This document shows positions 8,283-15,766 of a DNA stretch of 64,000 nucleotides, one piece after another. The position numbers and the translations under genes are program-made. Location: NCBI GenBank assembly GCA_964360255.1, contig CAYHVK010000016.1, positions 9,712-73,711 on the forward strand. Direction: 5' to 3'. This DNA comes from CAYHVK01 sp964360255. Its GTDB lineage: Bacteria > Bdellovibrionota > Bdellovibrionia > Bdellovibrionales > UBA1609. The notes under the pieces are model-generated. The model ran no database searches. It was not told the origin of the DNA and saw nothing but the letters and a program-made list of their open reading frames with translations. Position 1 is the first letter of the stretch. The number at the start of each line of letters is the position of its first letter.

Positions 8283-8996
8283 CTAATCTTGAATGATTCT
8301 GTTTGAAGCGCTCCACACTTTTGAGCGCAATTCATTGATAGCGAGAAACCCAGCGGTGCGGCCTTCTGAGCTCATAATTGGAGAAAAAATCTTACAGTGA
8401 ACCCATGCCGTGTTCTTTTTTGCTGAGGTGAGTTCCACAACCTGGTGAACGGGAATAGACATGTACATAGTTTTCTTTTCATCTGAGAAAAGTACGTCGA
8501 GAGTCTTCTCCATAAGTTGCTGTATTATATGTGAATCACGATGCCAAAGTTCTGTCCACGGACGACACAGAAGCTCTTCAATATTGTAAGCCGAGAGAGC
8601 AAAAAGATTGAGGCTGGCAAAAATCATTTGGTTTTGATTGTTATACATATCGATAAGATCGCCATCTTTATAAGTGAGAAAAACATCACTGAGAGCACTG
8701 AGTCCCATATTGTTCATAAATCGGGTTACAAGAAGTTTGGTATTGAGTGGCGAATAGCCTTCGCGAATCAATTCGAAAGTAGTAGTTAATATTGTCTCCA
8801 CAGTGAGGGTCACCCTTTCTTGATTTTCTTGATCAAGCACCTTGAAGTATTGAAGTGGAATTGTAATGGGCGCCGCGTTCATCTCCGTCAGCTTGTCTAT
8901 CAATATCGTAAGAGCTTTAGAGGCGGCGTAGAAACGTTCCTCGAGTGGAGTGTGTATAGCAGTAGAATCAGCTTGTGGAGTCGCATTGAGCATCAT
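8283..8996 (-). CDS. PAS-like domain protein, function unknown
   Basis: The product is about 237 residues from the ATG at 8996; a TTG at 9032 would add a hydrophobic dozen residues. Neither start has a clear ribosome site, so the N-terminus is uncertain. The central part, from DGDLIDMYNNQNQMIFASLN through YNIEELLCRPW, has the layout of a PAS sensor domain, and the C-terminal SAKKNTAWVHCKIFSPI fits the last PAS strands. No output domain is present, so it may sense a small molecule or redox state and act through a partner. It stands alone between two terminators. Confidence 0.6.
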   Translation of the reverse strand: MMLNATPQADSTAIHTPLEERFYAASKALTILIDKLTEMNAAPITIPLQYFKVLDQENQERVTLTVETILTTTFELIREGYSPLNTKLLVTRFMNNMGLSALSDVFLTYKDGDLIDMYNNQNQMIFASLNLFALSAYNIEELLCRPWTELWHRDSHIIQQLMEKTLDVLFSDEKKTMYMSIPVHQVVELTSAKKNTAWVHCKIFSPIMSSEGRTAGFLAINELRSKVWSASNRIIQD

Positions 8997-9062
8997 TAAA
9001 AAAATAATAGTAAGGAGAGGGAGGAGACTCAACCTGATTATGAATTATGATGAATTCTTCAC

Positions 9063-9092
9063 AAAAAAGCGCACCGTATAGTGCGCTTTTAG
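9063..9092 (-). terminator. Intrinsic terminator of the SPOR-protein gene
   Basis: A 10-bp stem (9065-9074 with 9081-9090) and 6-base loop lie downstream of the reverse-strand stop at 9115, followed by a T-run on that strand. Confidence 0.85.
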
Positions 9093-9114
9093 TTTCTAAA
9101 CTTTTGAACAAGAT

Positions 9115-9993
9115 TTATTTTAAGATTTTCTGAACGATAGCAGAAGTTGCCGCTTGAGCATCAAGCACTTCTTTGCGATGAGCCATTGCTGTTTTTTGGT
9201 CGTCAAAGCGACCAATGCTCACGCGATACCAAGTTTTACCAGATACATCGGCCGGTATATAAAACGCGTTGAAGCCTTTATCGTGAAGACGAGTGGCGTG
9301 GCTGCGAGCTTCGCCTTCAGTTGCGTATGAAGCCACTTGAACTGTGTACTTACCAACAACTGATGTTGCAACAGCAGGGAGGGCACCTGACGGTTGACGA
9401 GGAGCTTTCTTCACATCAGCAGTAGGAGCTTTGTCCATTGCTAAGCGCTCAGCTGCTTTCGCAGGAGCTTCAGCCGTTTTTGCAGTAGGGGCAGTTGAAC
9501 CCTTGAGGGTTGCAGCTGCAGATTTAGTTGCTGACTCAACAGCGGGGCGAATTTGGCTTGCATGAGTGTAGCCATCTTCTTTTTTTGCATGGGCCGGAGC
9601 AGCAGCTTCGTGGCCTTTTTCTGCTTTGGCTCCGTGTTCAGCAGCAGCACCATGTTCAGCTTTTGCACCGTGTGCTGGCGCTTCTTCAGCGTGTTCGCCT
9701 TCAGCACTTGCAACATCACGAGCGCCACCTTCTTTTTCGCCATTTTTAACGAAATCTTCGAGGCCTTCGATGTCTTCTTCAGAAATGGGTGAGGCTGCAT
9801 TTTCAGCATGTTCATTTGCTGCAACTTCAGCGGCTTCCGCTCCACCTTCTGTTTCAAGCGTCATTTGATATGATTTGCTCTTTTCAAATTGCCCGCCAAC
9901 AAGTGTGCCCACTGTGAAAGATAAAAGCGAAATGAAAAATATAAGAACTAATTTTACGGCTGTGTCGGCTTTTGAGCCACCAGGTTTAGACAT
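9115..9993 (-). CDS. Membrane-anchored SPOR-domain protein
   Basis: The 292-residue protein has a cytoplasmic tip, one membrane helix at about residues 13-34 (VKLVLIFFISLLSFTVG), a long Ala/Glu/His/Lys-rich linker and a C-terminal SPOR domain from about residue 213 (GKYTVQVASYATEGEA to the end). SPOR domains bind peptidoglycan lacking stem peptides, found at division septa, so the protein probably works in septation or cell-wall remodelling, as FtsN or DedD do. The linker has repeated EHGAKAEHG-type units, which fits a flexible periplasmic spacer. A GGGG-rich ribosome site precedes the ATG at 9993. Confidence 0.85.
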   Translation of the reverse strand: MSKPGGSKADTAVKLVLIFFISLLSFTVGTLVGGQFEKSKSYQMTLETEGGAEAAEVAANEHAENAASPISEEDIEGLEDFVKNGEKEGGARDVASAEGEHAEEAPAHGAKAEHGAAAEHGAKAEKGHEAAAPAHAKKEDGYTHASQIRPAVESATKSAAATLKGSTAPTAKTAEAPAKAAERLAMDKAPTADVKKAPRQPSGALPAVATSVVGKYTVQVASYATEGEARSHATRLHDKGFNAFYIPADVSGKTWYRVSIGRFDDQKTAMAHRKEVLDAQAATSAIVQKILK

Positions 9994-10040
9994 AGTATTC
10001 CCCCTCAGAAATCCATTCTCTAATGATATTAGGTTCGGAG

Positions 10041-10056
10041 TGGGGGGTCAATTGCA
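10041..10056 (+). promoter_or_regulatory. Weak sigma-54-like element upstream of suhB
   Basis: TGGGGGGTCAATTGCA has GG, ten bases, then GC and a good TTGCA -12 half, but the -24 half is only a G-run. It lies about 45 bases before the SuhB start. Confidence 0.25.
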
Positions 10057-10099
10057 CCAAGGCCTTGTATCTCAACGGGGTGCGCGATATTACTGGCTT

Positions 10100-10915
10100 A
10101 TGACGAAACCTAACTCTGCAGAGCTTGATAAAATTTTAAAAACCGCGGTGCAAGCCTGTGATATTGGTCAGAAAATCCTGCAGGACTACTTTGGTCGCAT
10201 TTCTGATATCAATGAAAAAGAATTAGCGGGCCTGGTCAGTGAAGCTGACATTGAAAGTGAAAAAGCCATTACCCAATACTTACGTCGGGAGTATCCGGAT
10301 TTTGATATATTAGGTGAAGAGGCGGCTTTTAAAGACCCGAGCCAGCAAAAGAAGCTGGTTAAGCCAGGTCGCTGGTGCATTGACCCTTTAGATGGCACAA
10401 CCAATTACATTCACCAGTTGCCTATATATTGCGTAAGCATTGGTTTTGAATGGGAAGGCGAAACAGTTGCCGGCGCTATTCATGTTCCTTTTTTAAATAA
10501 AGTCTATACGGCTCGCGAAGGTGGTGGAGCGTTCGTCAACGGCAAGCCGATGAAAATTAGTCAGCGTTCAACTGTTGAGAAAGCCCTTTTAGCCACCGGT
10601 TTTTCTTCTTATGATAAAGCGGCTCTTGAGAAACAAATTAAGATTTTCTCTCACTTGGTGGGTCGAGCACGAGGAATTCGTCGTGCAGGCTCGGCCGCTT
10701 ACGATTTATGTTTAGTGGCCGAAGGTGTTTTCGATGGATATTGGGAGAGTCGTCTTCAGCCTTGGGACACTTCAGCCGGATGTCTTTTTGTTCGAGAAGC
10801 GGGTGGCGTTGTGACGAATTATCAGGGAGGCCACTACCGTTCTGAGATGCCGTCACTTATTGCGGGGAATCGCGAGATTCATGCGGAAATTAAACGAACT
10901 ATTGAGAACGCATAG
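10100..10915 (+). CDS. suhB: Inositol monophosphatase-family protein (SuhB-like)
   Basis: The 271-residue protein has the metal-dependent phosphatase signature: GEEAAF with Glu at 73, DPLDGTTNY with Asp95 and Asp98, and a C-terminal PWDTSAG. It should dephosphorylate myo-inositol-1-phosphate or related sugar phosphates with magnesium; in Proteobacteria SuhB also takes part in rRNA antitermination with Nus factors. The ATG at 10100 gives the family's usual N-terminus; the upstream open frame overlaps the divergent SPOR gene and is not protein-like. It is monocistronic, followed after 65 bases by a long hairpin. Confidence 0.92.
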   Translation: MTKPNSAELDKILKTAVQACDIGQKILQDYFGRISDINEKELAGLVSEADIESEKAITQYLRREYPDFDILGEEAAFKDPSQQKKLVKPGRWCIDPLDGTTNYIHQLPIYCVSIGFEWEGETVAGAIHVPFLNKVYTAREGGGAFVNGKPMKISQRSTVEKALLATGFSSYDKAALEKQIKIFSHLVGRARGIRRAGSAAYDLCLVAEGVFDGYWESRLQPWDTSAGCLFVREAGGVVTNYQGGHYRSEMPSLIAGNREIHAEIKRTIENA

Positions 10916-10980
10916 TTGAGCAGTCGCATGCCGACGGCTTAAAGGTCTTCCGGATTTATCCACCTCGACTAGACCCCACC

Positions 10981-11042
10981 TTGACAGGACTTGAAATAAA
11001 CGACTGGGCCTTCCCCCAGTCGCTTATTTCAAGTCCTGTCAA
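10981..11042. repeat. 28-bp near-perfect inverted repeat (long hairpin)
   Basis: Arms 10981-11008 and 11015-11042 match in 27 of 28 positions with a 6-base loop. No T-run follows on either strand, so it is not an ordinary intrinsic terminator. It lies in a 352-base gap between suhB and fliL that otherwise holds a TTTGACGTCAAA palindrome (11058-11069) and the fliL promoter, and no gene that I can see. Confidence 0.9.
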
Positions 11043-11057
11043 AAATTAGAGAGCTGT

Positions 11058-11069
11058 TTTGACGTCAAA
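11058..11069. promoter_or_regulatory. 12-bp perfect palindrome upstream of fliL
   Basis: TTTGACGTCAAA is a perfect dyad about 115 bases upstream of the -24 element of the sigma-54 promoter. Enhancer-binding activators of sigma-54 bind dyads at such distances, so it is a candidate upstream activating site; this is inference. Confidence 0.35.
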
Positions 11070-11183
11070 CCGAGCCACTAGACTTGCACAAAGATCTTGC
11101 TCGCTCAGTTCACATTTAAAAAAACTCAATGTTTTTGCAGTCGCGAGAAAAGCCAGACTCGCCTTTCGGGCCATCAATTTTTT

Positions 11184-11199
11184 TGGCATCCCAGTTGCT
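11184..11199 (+). promoter_or_regulatory. Sigma-54 promoter of the flagellar operon
   Basis: TGGCATCCCAGTTGCT matches the -24/-12 consensus TGGCACG-N4-TTGCW at TGGCA and TTGCT, with exactly ten bases between GG and GC. It would start transcription near 11210, giving a leader of roughly 58 bases before the fliL GTG. Confidence 0.75.
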
Positions 11200-11267
11200 T
11201 TAATATTTTATGGGGGACAGGTTTAACTTTTGTCTCGTCAAGGAAATGTACGGTCAAGGAGGACCTA

Positions 11268-11804
11268 GTGGCTGAGCAAAAAGCACAAGAAGCAGCACCG
11301 GCAGCGGCACCCGCGCCAAGCTCAAGTGGTGGAAAGCCAATTCTTTTTATCGGTCTCGCAATATTCAATATGCTCGTAGTAGCGGGCGTTGGCGCCATGA
11401 TTTATTTAGGTAAGCAAAAAGAAGCTCACCAGCCGACAATCGATCATGTTGTTCAGGGCGAAAAAGCAGCGGCTGATGAGGCCAAAGCCAACCCTGAATT
11501 TATCGGCAAGTTGATTCCACTTGAAACATTTATTGTGAACCTAGCCGGTTCACGCGGTCAGCGCATCGTTAAGATCAATATGGAACTTGAAGTTTCAAAC
11601 GATGATGTGAGTAAAGAAATCGACAAGCTTCGCCCTAAAATTCGCGACATCATTCTATTTATCGTATCGAGCAAAACTTATGCTCAAGTTGCGACTAAAG
11701 AAGGCAAAGACGTATTACGTGAAGAGATTCGCGATCAGGTCAATTTGTTCTTAACAAAAGGCCAAGTGTCTCGCGTGTACTTTACTGAATTTATTTACAA
11801 TTAA
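11268..11804 (+). CDS. fliL: Flagellar basal-body-associated protein FliL
   Basis: The 178-residue protein starts at a GTG preceded by AAGGAGG. An Ala/Pro-rich cytoplasmic tip leads to one membrane helix at residues 24-48 and a periplasmic FliL domain, including KLIPLETFIVNLAG and KINMELEVSN and ending with the typical VYFTEFIYN. FliL rings the stator units MotAB around the motor and supports torque and surface sensing. It is the first gene of the flagellar operon, 11 bases before fliM, and lies directly behind the sigma-54 promoter. A longer reading frame upstream of the GTG overlaps the promoter and is not used. Confidence 0.93.
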   Translation: MAEQKAQEAAPAAAPAPSSSGGKPILFIGLAIFNMLVVAGVGAMIYLGKQKEAHQPTIDHVVQGEKAAADEAKANPEFIGKLIPLETFIVNLAGSRGQRIVKINMELEVSNDDVSKEIDKLRPKIRDIILFIVSSKTYAQVATKEGKDVLREEIRDQVNLFLTKGQVSRVYFTEFIYN

Positions 11805-11815
11805 TTGAGGTTTGA

Positions 11816-12820
11816 ATGAGTCAGGTATTATCACAGAACGAAGTTGATGCCCTCTTAGCCGCCGTATCTGAAGGTGAAATCGCCAGTGGCGATGAAGCAG
11901 GTGGTGGCGGTGGTGGTGGCGGTTCTGGTCCGAAAGACGACCGGGTTGTCGTCGTCTATGATTTAACCTCGCAAGATAGAATTATTCGCGGTCGTTTACC
12001 GCAACTTGAAGTTATTTATGAAAAATTCATGCGTTCGTTTCGTGTTTCTCTCTCGAGTGCTCTTCGTAAAATTGCAACATTGAACTTAGCCAGTACAGAT
12101 TTCTTGAAATTTGGTGAGTTTATCAATACTCAACCAATGCCCACTTGTATGAGTGTTCTGCGTTTTAATGCTCTTCGTGGTTCGGCTCTTTTAGTTATCG
12201 AAAGTAAATTAGCTTACGCTTTAGTCGATAACTTCTTCGGTGGCTTTGACCGCCCTTACAATAAAGACGGTAAAGATTTTACCGCCATCGAACTTCAGAT
12301 CATTCGTAAAGTTGTAAACTTGGCGATCGGTGACTTAGAAGAAGCTTGGGCTTCAGTTGAAAAAATTGACTGCTCATTCGTAAGAACAGAAATCAACCCA
12401 CAGTTTGTTGGTATCGTTCCGCCAACAGATATCGTGATCGCGTCTACATTTGACGTTGAACTAGAAAATGCAAACGGGATTATTACTCTTGTGATTCCTT
12501 ACGCGACAATCGAACCGATAAAACAAAAGCTTTCTACGGGCTTCCAAGTTGAATCAGATCAAACAGATAAAAAACTTTGGACATCGGTTCTTCAAGATCA
12601 GCTTTTAGGCACTGAGGTGGATGTAAAAGTTGATTTAGGTACAACCGAAATCGATTTGTCAGATCTTATGAACATGAAGATCGGCGATGTAATTTCATTA
12701 GATCAAGATTCTACTGGCGAACTCGATGTGCAAGTCGAGGGAGTAAAGAAATTTAAGAGTTATTACGGTATCCATCATGGTTCAGTTGCAGTGCAAGTAA
12801 CTAGAGCCACAACAAAGTGA
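11816..12820 (+). CDS. fliM: Flagellar motor switch protein FliM
   Basis: The 334-residue protein begins MSQVLSQNEVDALLAAV, the conserved CheY-phosphate-binding N-terminus, followed by an unusually long glycine tract (about residues 29-38) that serves as tether. The middle CheC-like domain includes MRSFRVSLSSALRK and the C-terminal SpoA domain spans about residues 250-330. FliM forms the C-ring with FliG and FliN and switches rotation direction on CheY-phosphate binding. It lies between fliL (11-base gap) and fliN (10-base gap). Confidence 0.96.
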   Translation: MSQVLSQNEVDALLAAVSEGEIASGDEAGGGGGGGGSGPKDDRVVVVYDLTSQDRIIRGRLPQLEVIYEKFMRSFRVSLSSALRKIATLNLASTDFLKFGEFINTQPMPTCMSVLRFNALRGSALLVIESKLAYALVDNFFGGFDRPYNKDGKDFTAIELQIIRKVVNLAIGDLEEAWASVEKIDCSFVRTEINPQFVGIVPPTDIVIASTFDVELENANGIITLVIPYATIEPIKQKLSTGFQVESDQTDKKLWTSVLQDQLLGTEVDVKVDLGTTEIDLSDLMNMKIGDVISLDQDSTGELDVQVEGVKKFKSYYGIHHGSVAVQVTRATTK

Positions 12821-12830
12821 GGACAGTGTT

Positions 12831-13205
12831 ATGTCAGATGAAGCAGCAAAGAATATAAACGAGGCGGCTCCGCCAGAGTTGAAGGACGTTAGCGCACCTG
12901 CAGCAGCAGCTGCTGCGGTGAGTGCTGAAGACGCTCAACACGACCGGAATCTCAATCTCATTATGGATATTCCGCTAAAAGTTACGGTGGAATTAGGCCG
13001 TACACGAATGGTCGTCAGCGAGCTACTGAATTTGGGTCAAGGCAGCGTTATCGAGTTGAGCAAGCTAGCCGGAGAACCCATGGAAGTCTTAGTTAATGGC
13101 AAACTCGTCGCCCGCGGTGAAGCGGTGGTAGTGAACGAAAAGTTTGGCGTGCGTTTAACAGACATTATCTCTCCGACCGAACGAGTAGAACAGTTAGGCG
13201 TGTAA
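12831..13205 (+). CDS. fliN: Flagellar motor switch protein FliN
   Basis: The 124-residue protein has an Ala-rich N-terminal extension (residues 1-35, including a run of Ala) and a SpoA domain from about residue 45: MDIPLKVTVELGRTRM, LLNLGQGSVIELSK, and VLVNGKLVARGEAVVVNEKF. FliN makes up the base of the C-ring and docks the export ATPase regulator FliH. A GAGGACAG ribosome site precedes the ATG. Confidence 0.95.
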   Translation: MSDEAAKNINEAAPPELKDVSAPAAAAAAVSAEDAQHDRNLNLIMDIPLKVTVELGRTRMVVSELLNLGQGSVIELSKLAGEPMEVLVNGKLVARGEAVVVNEKFGVRLTDIISPTERVEQLGV

Positions 13206-13228
13206 CTCTTTTGTCATTTGGGGGCATC

Positions 13229-13936
13229 TTGAAATCTCTGTTTATCGTAATAACAATTCTAGTCAGTCAATTAGCTTGGGCGAATTCAGATGCTGTTAAT
13301 TCAGAAGACTTTAAACCTATTGGTTTAGAAGAGACTGCCGCTGCAAAAATGATCGAACAGGCTGTCGCTGAAGCACAAGCGGTAGCTGAAACAAACACTC
13401 CAGAGCCAGTGGCTTTAACAGTTGAGGCCAGCACAGCTCCAACTGCAACAGCGACGACACTCATCAATCCGAAAGATACAAAGAATCTCAAAGAAAGCGA
13501 GATTCCAGTTCTTACAAAGGCTGCGAGTCAGAAATCTGAAGGCAAAAGTCCTTGGTCAAGACTGTTCGTCAGCTTTGCTATTATTGGTATTGTTGCGGCT
13601 GGGTTGTACCAGGCGGCTAAGTGGTGGCAAAAAAAGACAGCCATTAATAGCGATAACAATAAAATTAAAATTTTAAACCAGCATTTTCTCGGCCCACGCA
13701 AGAGCTTAGCTATTATTCGCGTAGCTGGAGAAAATATCCTAATTGGCGTAACTGATAGCAATATCACTCATATTAAGACTCTGTCTTTGATGGAAGACGA
13801 AGAGATTCCAACTGAGGTGCCACAAAATTTCGCAGCAGAATTAGATAAAAAAGAAAGTAAAGAGAGCGATGAGTCAGCTTGGTCATTCGTTCGTGACCGT
13901 GTTTCAACTAAAATTAAAGACATGAGGCCACTTTGA
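13229..13936 (+). CDS. fliO: Flagellar biosynthesis protein FliO with signal peptide
   Basis: From the TTG at 13229 (a G-run lies just upstream) the protein has 235 residues: a cleavable-looking signal peptide ending AWA, a low-complexity periplasmic segment of about 90 residues, one membrane helix (WSRLFVSFAIIGIVAAGL) and the cytoplasmic FliO domain (ILNQHFLGPRKSLAIIRVAG, LIGVTDSNITHI). FliO assists assembly of the FliP ring in the export gate. The signal peptide plus long periplasmic part is larger than the enterobacterial protein. The gene ends in TTGA, overlapping the fliP start. Confidence 0.88.
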   Translation: MKSLFIVITILVSQLAWANSDAVNSEDFKPIGLEETAAAKMIEQAVAEAQAVAETNTPEPVALTVEASTAPTATATTLINPKDTKNLKESEIPVLTKAASQKSEGKSPWSRLFVSFAIIGIVAAGLYQAAKWWQKKTAINSDNNKIKILNQHFLGPRKSLAIIRVAGENILIGVTDSNITHIKTLSLMEDEEIPTEVPQNFAAELDKKESKESDESAWSFVRDRVSTKIKDMRPL

Positions 13937-14688
13937 AGAATAAGTCTTCTTTATACCTCATTTTAGGCTTCTTCGGAGTCTTGCTAGCGTCATCTTTTGC
14001 TCATGCACAGATGACTATGCCGACGGTTAACCTGGGTTACAAAACGGTTAATGATCCGAAAGAATTAGTCACAAATATTAAGATTATTTTAATGCTGACA
14101 ATTCTCACGTTGGCCCCAGCTATTGTGATTATGATGACCAGCTTCACGCGTATTGTGATCGTTTTATCATTCGTACGTCAGGCTTTAGGCACCCAAAATA
14201 TGCCGCCGAACCAATTATTAATTGGTCTTTCACTTTTTATTACTCTTTTCGTAATGTCGCCGTTTTTAAATCAAATTAATAATGAAGCGGTTCAGCCATT
14301 TTTAAATAATACGATTAAACAAGAAGAGGCCATTGATAAAGCATTAGCCCCAATTCGTGGCTTTATGTTTAACCAAACTCGTGACCAAGACCTCGAGCTT
14401 TTTGTTAGCCTTTCTAAAATGGATAAGCCTAGAACTCGCGCTGAAGTGCCTACACATGTTCTGATCCCGGCCTTTATTATTTCTGAACTTAAGACGGCTT
14501 TTCAAATTGGTTTTATTATTTATTTACCATTTCTAGTCATCGATATGGTGGCCGCGAGTGTCTTAATGGCTATGGGTATGATGATGTTACCGCCAGTGAT
14601 TATTTCACTTCCGTTTAAAATTATGCTTTTCGTATTAGTGGATGGTTGGGGATTAATTATCGGATCACTCGTTAAGAGTTTTGGATAA
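13933..14688 (+). CDS. fliP: Flagellar export gate protein FliP
   Basis: The 251-residue protein starts at a TTG in a TTGA overlap with fliO. It has a signal peptide (ending AHAQ), then the FliP core: PAIVIMMTSFTRIVIVLSFV, RQALGTQNMPPNQ and the C-terminal MVAASVLMAMGMMMLPPV. Five FliP with FliQ and FliR form the helical export pore through which flagellar subunits pass. Next gene, fliQ, starts 3 bases on. Confidence 0.97.
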   Translation: MKNKSSLYLILGFFGVLLASSFAHAQMTMPTVNLGYKTVNDPKELVTNIKIILMLTILTLAPAIVIMMTSFTRIVIVLSFVRQALGTQNMPPNQLLIGLSLFITLFVMSPFLNQINNEAVQPFLNNTIKQEEAIDKALAPIRGFMFNQTRDQDLELFVSLSKMDKPRTRAEVPTHVLIPAFIISELKTAFQIGFIIYLPFLVIDMVAASVLMAMGMMMLPPVIISLPFKIMLFVLVDGWGLIIGSLVKSFG

Positions 14689-14691
14689 CAA

Positions 14692-14964
14692 ATGACTGAA
14701 GAACTAGTTTTAAAATTAGGTCAGGGCGCAATTACTACGGCAGCAATGCTTGCGGCGCCTCTTCTTATTTCTGCTCTCGTTGTCGGTTTAGTTGTGAGTA
14801 TTTTTCAGGCAGTTACGCAAATTAACGAAGCGACTCTCACATTTATTCCGAAAATGGTTGTTATTTTTCTAGTTATTATTTTAGCAGGTCCGTGGATGTT
14901 GGACGTGATGTCTCATTACACAATTGAACTGTTTGAGAATATCGCAACTATGGTTCGCGGTTAA
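14692..14964 (+). CDS. fliQ: Flagellar export gate protein FliQ
   Basis: The 90-residue protein has two membrane helices and the family core ISALVVGLVVSIFQAVTQIN and LTFIPKMVVI. It packs around the FliP-FliR pore in the inner membrane. Length and position between fliP and fliR are standard. Confidence 0.96.
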   Translation: MTEELVLKLGQGAITTAAMLAAPLLISALVVGLVVSIFQAVTQINEATLTFIPKMVVIFLVIILAGPWMLDVMSHYTIELFENIATMVRG

Positions 14965-14977
14965 AGGGGTCATTTTT

Positions 14978-15757
14978 TTGGAGTCAGTGTACAATTTCTC
15001 TCCAACTGAAATCTTAGGTTTTGCGCTAGTACTTATGCGCACGTCGGCTTTTATTGTGACGATGCCTGTTTTCGGTACGAGCACTGTTCCTAATCAAGTG
15101 AAGGTTCTTCTGGCTTTATCTTTAGCAATTATTATTTTTCCGACTGTGGGATGGCAGAAACTCAATGTTGATTTTGATTCATTCGCTATAGTGCCTTACG
15201 CAATGAAAGAGATCTTCGTTGGATTAGTTTTTGGTTATCTCACGCGTTTGTTCTTCTCGACAATTATGATGGCCGGCCAAATTATGAGTATCAGTATTGG
15301 TATTTCATCAGCTCAGCTTTATAACCCGATGATGGATGAAACGGTCAGCCCGTTTGATCAGTTCTACTCGATTCTTGCTACGCTCTTCTTTTTAGCGATT
15401 AACGGTCATCACCTTCTTATTAACGGAATAGTAATGACATACGATATCGTCTCAATCGGTGCTTCTGGCATTTCTTTTCAAGGTTTGCCAGGTGTGACCG
15501 AACTTGTATCGAACTCAATGTTAATGGCTGTGCAAATCAGTGCGCCTATTATGGTTTCAATCTTGATGATGAATTTAGCTATGGCTCTTGTTGGTCGTGC
15601 TGTGCCGCAAATCAACATTCTGATGACGAGCCTACCAATTACGACACTTGCTGGTTTAGCTGTCATGTTTATGACAATGCCTCTTTTATTAAGTGAATTT
15701 GCGCCGATTTTAAACACTACAACCAGTCGAGTTTTCGATTTACTGAAAACTTTTTAA
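14978..15757 (+). CDS. fliR: Flagellar export gate protein FliR
   Basis: I start at the TTG at 14978 (LESVYNFSPTEILGF), which has AAGGGG upstream and gives 259 residues, the usual FliR length; the open frame extends back into fliQ but that part is out of family. About six membrane helices, with RTSAFIVTMPVFG, PNQVKVLLALSLA and GRAVPQINILMTSLPI as conserved landmarks. FliR is the single subunit that closes the FliP-FliQ pore. Confidence 0.94.
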   Translation: MESVYNFSPTEILGFALVLMRTSAFIVTMPVFGTSTVPNQVKVLLALSLAIIIFPTVGWQKLNVDFDSFAIVPYAMKEIFVGLVFGYLTRLFFSTIMMAGQIMSISIGISSAQLYNPMMDETVSPFDQFYSILATLFFLAINGHHLLINGIVMTYDIVSIGASGISFQGLPGVTELVSNSMLMAVQISAPIMVSILMMNLAMALVGRAVPQINILMTSLPITTLAGLAVMFMTMPLLLSEFAPILNTTTSRVFDLLKTF

Positions 15758-15766
15758 GGATAAGAA

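Noticed and set aside
9441..9868. Several overlapping open frames inside the SPOR-protein linker
   Set aside because: The Ala/Glu/His-rich linker opens other frames on both strands. None has a plausible domain.
9875..10099. N-terminal extension of SuhB by 75 residues
   Set aside because: It runs antisense through the SPOR gene's 5' end and has no family similarity.
10916..11267. Cyclic-di-GMP (GEMM) riboswitch before fliL
   Set aside because: Motif-like pieces (GAAAAGCC and similar) are present but not the conserved core in order.
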